A DNA stretch of 64,000 bases, taken from positions 2,480,001 to 2,544,000 of the forward strand of contig WBMQ01000003.1 of the NCBI GenBank assembly GCA_016630905.1. Reading direction: 5' to 3'. How positions within the stretch are numbered: the stretch's first letter is position 1; every line of letters begins with the position of its first letter. The notes below the pieces were generated by a model that had not been told where the DNA came from, did no database searches, and was given only the letters and a program-made list of their open reading frames with translations. Source of the DNA: Capillidium heterosporum (taxonomy: Eukaryota > Entomophthoromycota > Entomophthoromycetes > Entomophthorales > Capillidiaceae). Position numbers and translations under genes: made by a program. Shown here in pieces: positions 56,833 through 64,000 of this stretch.

Positions 56833-59478
56833 TTACTTTTTACTTTTACGCAACTCTTCCAATTTAACCCTGGCAAGATCGTGACCCAATTCTACCGATT
56901 TGGCTAATAACTGTTCTGCCCTTTTGAAGTCGGGATTGGCGACGCCGATCCTATTTAACAAGCAAATGGCCAAGTTGTAGGTAGCAGCCGGGTGTTCCAA
57001 CTTAGCAGCAACTTCAAACCAGCTTTTGGCTTTAGTCAACGAGGCGACTCCCGGATTATGCTTTTTATCCAAGTAGATCTGACCCAACTGGTAGGCGGCC
57101 TTGCCTTTATTCGTGCTTTTACCTTCCTCTTTCAAAATTGCTAAATCGGGATCCGAACAACCTACTAATTGCTGGAACAACTGAATGGATTTGTCGAGGT
57201 CCTTGGTAAACCCGTATTGCGACTTGGAGTAGAAAGTAGCTAAGCAGTATTTGGCGTCATCGTCGTAACGAGCTAGATCGGTCAGCATCTGTTTGTTTTG
57301 TAACTCACTTGGTCGACTTTTGAGCCTGGAGAGTACGCGGCTGAGGTTGCTGTTGGAAGCGACTGAGTGAACTTATGCTAGATTTCGATTTGAGTTGACC
57401 ATTCTGATACTCGGGTACCGAGTTGGATCGCAATCCAACTTTGGCTGTACTAGTTGGGTAAGAGGGATCGGACAATTTGGAGCGGAGTGTAGTCGAAGCA
57501 GGGCTGGACAACTTACGATCCAAGCTGTACCTCGGGGTAATGGTCGGTTCCTGAGATTGGAATTGGGTGGGACGGTCAGTGGTGGGGTAAGTACCCCAGT
57601 GCTGGCTGTAGAAGCTGGTCATGCCGGCTCCAATCAAGTGCTCGTCAGCTGCCCAAATCTTCGTTTCCTTGAAAGCTGATAAGTCCAAAGTCCTAAATAA
57701 ATTACATTTAGTCATAGATAATAAAAATAACCTACCGATCAACAGCTTCAACTTCATGGCTATTTTGATTTACATTAGTTAGATTTTGGTTATTGGTATT
57801 CTTTTCATATAGGTTAGGACTAGTTTCAAGGATATTAGGTGGAATAAATTGAGTTTTGGTACGTAGTGAATTGAGTAAGTCGGGGTTAAAGTGATCTAGA
57901 TCGTAGTCGAACATCTTTGTTTCATTGAAGCTACCTGTAAACTTATCAATGGGTGTTGGCTTTTCCGATAACTTTAGCTTGTCCAAGTCGATGGGTTCAT
58001 CAGCAGGTAGGTTAGTTTCACTGTCGTCCCTCTCAACTTCAAATTCGGGAAACTCGAACCCTGCCTCAGATATTATCTTGTTGACATTTTGGAACAGAGT
58101 GTTGGAGCTGGGACGGCTAGATGGGTTCACTTGCCAAGTATTTTGGATCAGCTCTTGCCAGTCCTCCTGCTCGATTACTTCGATCTTCTCAAGTTGGCCA
58201 GAGATAAGGTGGTTAGCTAGCTTGCTGGCTTCTTTAAACGTAGAGAAAGGTAGCTTGGTCGTCAAAATGGACCACAAAACTAAACCTAGACTGTAGATAT
58301 CTCCATGGATGGTTGAAGGACTACCAGTAAATTTCTCTGGTGCAGTCCACCGAAATAGATTGCAGCCTTGATCGGATTCGATGTCAGGAAGGATCGAGGT
58401 ATCTTCATCGTTACGCCTGCTGAATTTGAAACCACCTAATTTGGGATCCAGGTTGCCAGTGAGAAAGATGGAGTCAGTACTTAAACTTTTGTGGATTATC
58501 TTCAGTTGGTGTAGGAAGTGTACTGCATTGACGGTGCCCAAAATTATCTTGCATTTAGATCGTAATTCGACGTTAGGATTGCTGTTCAAGTACTGTCTTA
58601 AACTTAGGTTGGAGCAGTACTCCAAAATGATACCTAGGCTCTGGGAGTGGTCAATTATTCCAATGACTTTTAATATATGCTGGCAGTTGGAAAGCAGATT
58701 TAGAGTCGCTACTTCTTTAGCTATAGCTTGCCTGTATTCTTTATCGTCGGCCTTCACATCGATTAACTTCTCAATCACCACCTTACTTCCTAATATTCGT
58801 CTGTATAATTTAGATCTAAAGCCTAAAATAGGGGTTGAATTTATTCGATGGCTTCAGCGTGTTGGGTTCGAGTGCTATGGAATTCATTATGAAGGCATCA
58901 CTTTTGATCTTCTCAATGTCCTGTCTTAAAGTTAGTTTTGTCAGTTTTGGTGAAAAAAACTGGAAGTTCAGTTGGTTAATTAGCTCGGTTGTGGTTTGTA
59001 AAGCTTGGCTCAATTCAGCGTTAAGATGCTCAAAATCTTTAAATATGTTGGTGTAAGTCGGCAAAGGGGTAGTTTGGTCAAAGCTCAGCTTTTTAACTTT
59101 AAAAATATCGTCTGTTAAAAGCCTTTGATTCAGCTTCACGTTGCATACCCTCAAGTTGGAAGCCAACTGTTTCAAATTCCGGTAGTAGTTGGGACCGTTT
59201 ATCAACCTCAAGAAAGCGCCCTGGTCTTTTAGTTTCAAGATAAACTCCCTTATACTCGCCAAAAGCTGATTGTAACTTTTAAACAGAACCACCAGTTCAG
59301 CTTCATTGTCCTGAGAAGCTGTGCCTGGTAAGCTACTAATGATTTCAAAGATTACCTTTTCACTTTGGATAACTTCGAACTCTATAAGCTGGCTGTACTT
59401 GGCGTTCAATCCGCTTTCCAGCATCAGGTTGAGAATATCCTTGACTGTGAATTGGGCTTCAGAAAGTTGGTCATCCAT
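56833..59478 (-). CDS. Pseudokinase with helical N-terminus and Sel1-like repeats
   Basis: Four exons: complement(56833..57362, 57400..57692, 57736..58822, 58902..59478); 2487 nt, 828 aa. The 79-nt and 37-nt introns have less usual donors (GTGATG, GTCAAC) but are the ones that keep frame. Residues 1-190: all-helical. About 198-445: kinase-like domain of TKL type with Lys211 (VVIEK), alpha-C Glu229 and RWTAPE. HRD is HKS (Ser305), the catalytic-loop Asn is Ser310, and DFG reads GGF (Gly323). So the catalytic base and Mg-binding residues are gone. A Ser/Pro-rich linker follows, then three to four Sel1 (SLR) repeats (about 665-828; AKYCLATFYSKSQYG, AAYQLGQIYLDKK, ATYNLAICLLNRIG). Helical bundle plus pseudokinase is the order seen in MLKL. 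That comparison is inference. Possibly a signalling scaffold. Confidence 0.78.
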
Positions 59479-60439
59479 CTCTGTCGAAATTTATCGAGTT
59501 ACTCCTTTGTCTCCAATTTGAAAAGCTTATCTGTCTTGGTTCTCATACTCTTTATATTTTCAGAGCAATTTAGTGGATGATTACTAAAAACGCAATCGGA
59601 ATAATTCCACTTGGAATTTTTCCAAACCTTTCGCCAATTAACTTGCGTCCTTGTTAGTATTCGAAAATGATGCTTCTATAATTCAAGAGTTTATTAGGCT
59701 TTAAGAATATTTGAGGCTACGTGTATTCACTTGAAATATATGTTCCATTTAAATTATACCTTGATAACAGTTAGTTTGTAATACATTAGACCAATAAATC
59801 CGAATTTAAAGACGGTGGTCATATATGGGCAGTAAAGGAAGAGTACTTGGCTTTAAGTATGCTAACTTGAAGTTCTCGCTTGTATAGACACATATTTCAT
59901 ATATGAAGTACTATTTTAAATTTTGCAACAATGTCGTGCCTCCCTACTCTGATACTACATAAATACTGAGATAAGCAGAGTAATTCATATTCGTAAAAAG
60001 CTCTAACTATACCTTTGACCACACTATTTATAAGCCAAATATACCACCAATAATAAATCCATCTCTACTTGGTGATAAACTATTTATATAGGAAAAGTTA
60101 TAAGTGAAAGCTACTATAGTATTCTGAAAAACATAACTAAAAAATACTTCTTGAATAAGATATATAGATTCAAGTTTATTAAGTGAAAAAATCAATTTGC
60201 TATAAAGAATTACAGATGTTCAAATCCAAGGATATTTACAATGTAATAGGACTTATATCACAATACTCTTATTTAATTATCCATTGTGATTTAAATATAT
60301 TGAAAACCCAACATATAACCATCGATCCATATCGAGTACCCATGCTTAAGAGGCAGTCACAATCGCTTTAGTATCTAAAAGAGCCAACATCAAGCCTCTT
60401 CTAATGTAAGAAGTTTTGAAAATTTCAACAAATTTACTT
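59479..60439. other. Intergenic, pseudokinase gene promoter
   Basis: AT-rich 1 kb with no gene recognised. Confidence 0.4.
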
Positions 60440-61425
60440 TGAATACAGTATGCAAAGTCAGGGAATATAGTATTACTATTCAGCAAGATGCTATTATGAA
60501 ATAATTTTCACGACTAACCTCATTACGAACCATTAGAAAATCGTAGATAGTTGCATGGATACTATCACCTCTATAGCTGATAAACTCAGATTGAGAGATA
60601 TTTGGAGGCTCTATAGCATTCATTTTTAACGTGTATAATTTTCACATCTGGAAAGGTATATCGTCAAAGTCATTCTTGAAAAATCTCAATTCTGTGTTGA
60701 TTTAGCAAGAAACGTAGCACAGTTTCTCTTTTATATTCTGCACTAATTCAACTTCAACAGAGCTAATGAGAGAATAGCCTCACTCAGTAAGGAATTGGGC
60801 AAGGTATTTGGTAATATCTCTATCCGCAAATTCTACTCGCTATGTAGCGTTGGAAATGATAGAGCCTTCGTTTATGGAAGTAACTTGAATGGCATCATCC
60901 CTAAAGTCGAAAACTAAATCGATAGTATGACTAGTAGAGTATAGGTTGAGGGTTATTTGATTCTTGAGGCAAAGTTTTAGGATATTGAAGGATTCGAAGA
61001 GGATTTGAGTAATTTTCTCGTGGTATAGTTTGAAGTTCAGTGAGTGTTCAACCAAAAGGTCCAGAGCTATCCAGAGACAGATTTAGATTGCTGCTATAAT
61101 TGTTTTAATGGATCGAAGTTAAGTCTAAGGTTACAAAGGTGTGATGACAGATTTTCTTTGTATCATTCCAGTTGATGATAACTCTATGTTGGACGAAGTG
61201 CTTCCAAACGATTATACCACGTTTGATTTGAAAATAAGATCTGATGTAAGAGTCTTTTTATTCTGAGCCAATGTAAGCACTCTGGCTACAGAAATAGTTG
61301 ACTAAATTTGGAAAAATATAGGCTTGTTAGTAAAATTTTATACTCCATTTGTTTATGGTACTGAGGATTTTTTCCATTAAATCCAACTTTGATGTAGCTA
61401 AACCCATTGACAATTACAATTCACA
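60440..61425 (-). pseudogene. Decayed actin gene
   Basis: Minus-strand translation across frames follows actin in order. IVNGFSYIKVGFNGKNPQ matches the phosphate-1 loop region. KDSYIRSYFQIKRGIIVWKH, HRVIINWNDTKKICHHTF, EKITQILFESFN and TLNLYSTSHTIDLVFDF follow. Then come INEGSIISNAT (stop) RVEFADRDITKYLAQFLTE (stop) GYSLISSVE, QNIKEKLCYVS and finally SIHATIYDFLMVRNEV. These correspond to actin blocks such as KRGILTLKYPIEHG, NWDDMEKIWHHTF, EKMTQIMFETFN, RDLTDYLMKILTERGYS and DIKEKLCYV. Multiple stops and frame changes make it a clear pseudogene. I see no obvious introns, so a processed copy is possible. It explains the protein-like 71-codon frame at 60840-61055. Confidence 0.85.
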
Positions 61426-62441
61426 GTGCAAAGTATGAGAAGATATTTAAAAAACCTTGGATTTATGGATTTTTAGCACTCATATTGGCTTGCTATTCAA
61501 AATGCAGCTTCAATATTTAAGAAATAGGGTATATATGCCATCCATAAGGGTGGAGCTAGTTCTTCAACTTCTTATCAATATCGATTGAAAGCTTGTATTT
61601 TTAAGCTATTAGATATTTGAGGCATATTTAAATTGATTATATATATGGTATATGAATCGTAGCCTATTTAATAATAATGGGCATATTAATAGGTAACTTA
61701 TATTTACTGGTTTCAAATCTATGCGAATATACCTTATGCGAATAACAATACACCCATTTCAAATTGAGATAAAAGTTGGAATCCAATCTGATTGTATTTG
61801 CACGATATGGCAAGATCTTCAAACCGTTGATGGTTCAAGAATGAAGCCTCTGAAGATCTTCTTGCATTCAACTTTGATTGAATGAGAAGGCATGACATAC
61901 AAGTCGATAGTATACTAAATACTTTGCAAAGGTAATTTATCACATTATTGGATTCGTAGACAAGTAAATTACTCCTAAATATGTAATGCCGTTTCCTTTA
62001 TTCTGAAGTTAAATTTACAAATTTGAGTTCTTCAAGCTTGAGTCCATTTACCTTGGCTCTCTATAATTGTCTTTTAAACCAGTATTTGAAAATATAATAT
62101 TATAGGAAGTTATGGTATTAAGCTCATATAGCTTTTACTTCAGCAAAAACGCAGTTTTATTAGGCTCAAAGCTTTAAATTAGCTTTTTATAGCACTCTCA
62201 ACTATTTGGGTATAAGGTGATTGCATTTTTGGATAGGTATACTTGGTCATTGTTGGATTTTAAAATGCTAAGCCCTTAAGCATGACCGATTGAAAGCAAA
62301 CTTGAAATACTCTAACGCAGGACTAAATGCTTTATTTGTATTGATAATATCTTAAAGGTTTATCAACATTGAACTAAAAAGTAATAGTATCATATATAAA
62401 TCTAAAATCAATTTATTGCCTATCTATATATATGTCGAAAA
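61426..62441. other. Intergenic
   Basis: AT-rich 1 kb between the actin pseudogene and the BBE-family gene's 3' end. No gene is recognised. Confidence 0.4.
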
Positions 62442-63984
62442 TCAATCCTCCAAATCCATCTTGATATCAGCCATAGATACAGGGATGGACTGATTATTAG
62501 AAAAGTAGTTGTTGGGGTCGTAGGTAGTCTTGACATCAACAAGCTTCTGCAAGTTATTGCCATAAAATCTAACCAGACTGTTATCTAAATCCTCATCGAC
62601 ATAGTTGAAGTAAGCCTCTTTGTTGACGATCTTGTTCTGTCTAAGACCAACTTCAAAAGCATTAATCCAAGGTTTACCAGCATCACCTTTGGCCAAAGTA
62701 TCGGCCTCATTAACCAATTGAATGGAATAGAGGTTAGTATGGCGGTGTGAGAAGGCAGTCTCTGAGTTGCTCTTCTTGTCCAAGGCGCCACCTTGCAGAT
62801 CCATGAGGAGGTAACCCTTCTCAGGCATCTTTTCAAACAGTTTTTTATAAGCAGTGATCTGTTTGTCGTCAAGGCGCTTGGATATGTAAAAGGATTTGGC
62901 CTTGAAGTAAAAGGGAGTGTGAATGTGCGAATTGACACTGGGTATCTCGTCGATACTCTTGAGTTTGTCCAACTCACCGAGGTTGACAATCATCTCGATG
63001 AAGGTCATCGACTTCTTGAAACCCTCTTGTTTGAAGTTTGATGGGAAGTGGGTGAGCATCTCCTTGGCGAATTTCTCGTTAGCATCATCAGATCCGGCTT
63101 GGATGACCGAAGTGATGGTTAAACCACCCTCACCTTTTTCAGCGTCCTTCTTGTAGATGCGGAACACTGAAGTAACGGACGGTTGGGGATTGCTGATGGC
63201 CCAGTTTTGCCACGCGTCGTACACCTTATTGAAATCGTCAAAGTCGTACTTCATAGATAGGAGTATGACATTGGGACTGGCATCGAAGGCTTGCAGCTTG
63301 AACTTGGTGACGATGCCATAGTTGCCAGTACCAGCACCTCGCATGGCCCAGAACAAGTCCGAGTTCTCCTTCTCACTCAGCTTCTTGATCTCACCGTTGG
63401 CTGTTACTATCTCTAACTCGAGGACACGGTCGATCATAAAACCATGCTTGCGGGAGGAGAAGCCATATCCACCACCTAAGGTGTGGCCGGACATACCTAC
63501 GGTGGGGCAGGAACCGGCTGGGATACCGTACTTACCAGCCTTCCATAAGCGGTAATAGGCGTGACCCAGCAAAGTACCGGATCCGAAATCAGGCGACCAA
63601 AGTCTTGGGATCAATGGTAAACGAATTGACGTCGACTAGATCAATGACCACATGATTGTCTGAGTTCAAAGAGTATTTTTCGTAAGAGTGACCGCCGCAT
63701 CTAGGAACAACAGGGACCTTGTGTTCTACACCGCATAGGATGCTGGATTGGACGTCCTTGGTATCTTTGACTCGGATATAACCTCTGGGGTTGATCTTCT
63801 TCTTCAAGTTCCACTGGTGGTTATGCCATTTGTACTTCTCACTCAACTTGTCCAAGACTATGCGGTCCTGAGCTACTCCTTTGGCTTCGAGGCACTTTCC
63901 AAAATCTTCGTACTTGTCGCCAAGGACACCGGTCAGTAGGCAGGTGCAGAGGATGGTGATAACGTTTTTCAAGGTGAATACCAT
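62442..63984 (-). pseudogene. Secreted FAD-linked oxidase, berberine-bridge-enzyme family, with a single-base frameshift
   Basis: The ATG at 63984 begins a signal peptide (about 1-22). The FAD-binding (PCMH) domain has RCGGHSYEKYS with His99. A Cys in GSCPTVGMSGHTLGGGYG lies 60 residues later (Cys159 after correction). These are the two residues that link FAD bicovalently in BBE/GOOX-type oxidases. The BBE C-terminal module is present (YFNYVDEDLDN ... RFYGNNLQKLVDVK ... YDPNNYF). No intron is seen. The frame of NSFTIDPKTLVA stops at a TGA near 63589 and the protein continues one base over at DFGSGTLLGHAYY. The 1543-nt span is one base too long, so either the gene is recently dead or the assembly has an extra base. 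Family members oxidise sugars or alkaloid-like substrates; the substrate here is unknown. Confidence 0.82.
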
Positions 63985-64000
63985 TGTATGTGTTCTAAAA

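Noticed and set aside
57289-57310. Separate Sel1 gene starting at the ATG at 57288
   Set aside because: Only 17 nt would separate it from the kinase gene stop. A 37-nt intron at 57363-57399 joins both in frame, so one fused gene is preferred.
60181-60240. tRNA-like GTTCAAATCC word
   Set aside because: No matching T-stem, anticodon arm or acceptor stem could be paired around it. No tRNA was supported anywhere in the window.

Overview
The window reads as nuclear DNA of an early-diverging filamentous fungus. AT-rich intergenic DNA separates genes carrying many very short introns (mostly 31-60 nt, GTA donors, TAG acceptors). The gene set is fungal: single-chain urease, PMC1-type Ca2+ pump, TFIID WD40 subunit, BIG/Sec7 ARF-GEF, alpha-arrestin, Sel1-repeat protein. 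It also has lineages kept in basal fungi: Tctex-type dynein light chain, trypsin-like protease, secreted M28 aminopeptidase, berberine-bridge-type oxidase, tyrosinase relative. An Entomophthoromycotina/Conidiobolus-like origin is my inference; the sequence does not prove it. No rRNA, tRNA, CRISPR array or prokaryotic feature was seen.

Layout. 0.5-17 kb is a housekeeping block: membrane-anchored USP-family protein (-), PMC1-like Ca2+-ATPase (-), dynein light chain (-, five exons), urease (+, two exons) and a nine-exon alpha-arrestin (-). 17.1-20.5 kb holds a repeat-like island and a Cys-rich protein gene. 20.5-27.1 kb is a mobile-element region. Two nearly identical ~0.89-kb LTR-like arms in INVERTED orientation enclose a complete aminopeptidase gene, a strong hairpin, a gag-only retroelement remnant and a diverged reverse half-LTR. 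29.2-40.0 kb is a second housekeeping block: TAF5 (-) head to head with ATP23 (+), then a 16-exon Sec7-family GEF (+). 41.1-48.3 kb carries three secreted, lineage-specific-looking proteins (-). Two of them share a peptide bounded by dibasic Kex2-type sites and a common core-promoter element. 51.4-56.6 kb has a tyrosinase-like pseudoenzyme, a frameshifted trypsin and an F-box/LRR-like protein. 56.8-59.5 kb is a pseudokinase-Sel1 gene (-). 60.4-61.4 kb is a heavily decayed actin pseudogene (-). The right edge is a frameshifted FAD oxidase of the berberine-bridge family (-).

Intron-exon structures were built by hand from splice signals, family homology and frame arithmetic. For the USP, dynein light chain, urease, arrestin, TAF5, ATP23, Sec7 and kinase-Sel1 genes the exons sum to an exact multiple of three. 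The trypsin and BBE genes each carry exactly one base too many. A recurring theme is loss of catalytic residues in otherwise complete genes (USP His, tyrosinase copper ligands, kinase HRD/DFG) beside active-looking housekeeping enzymes.
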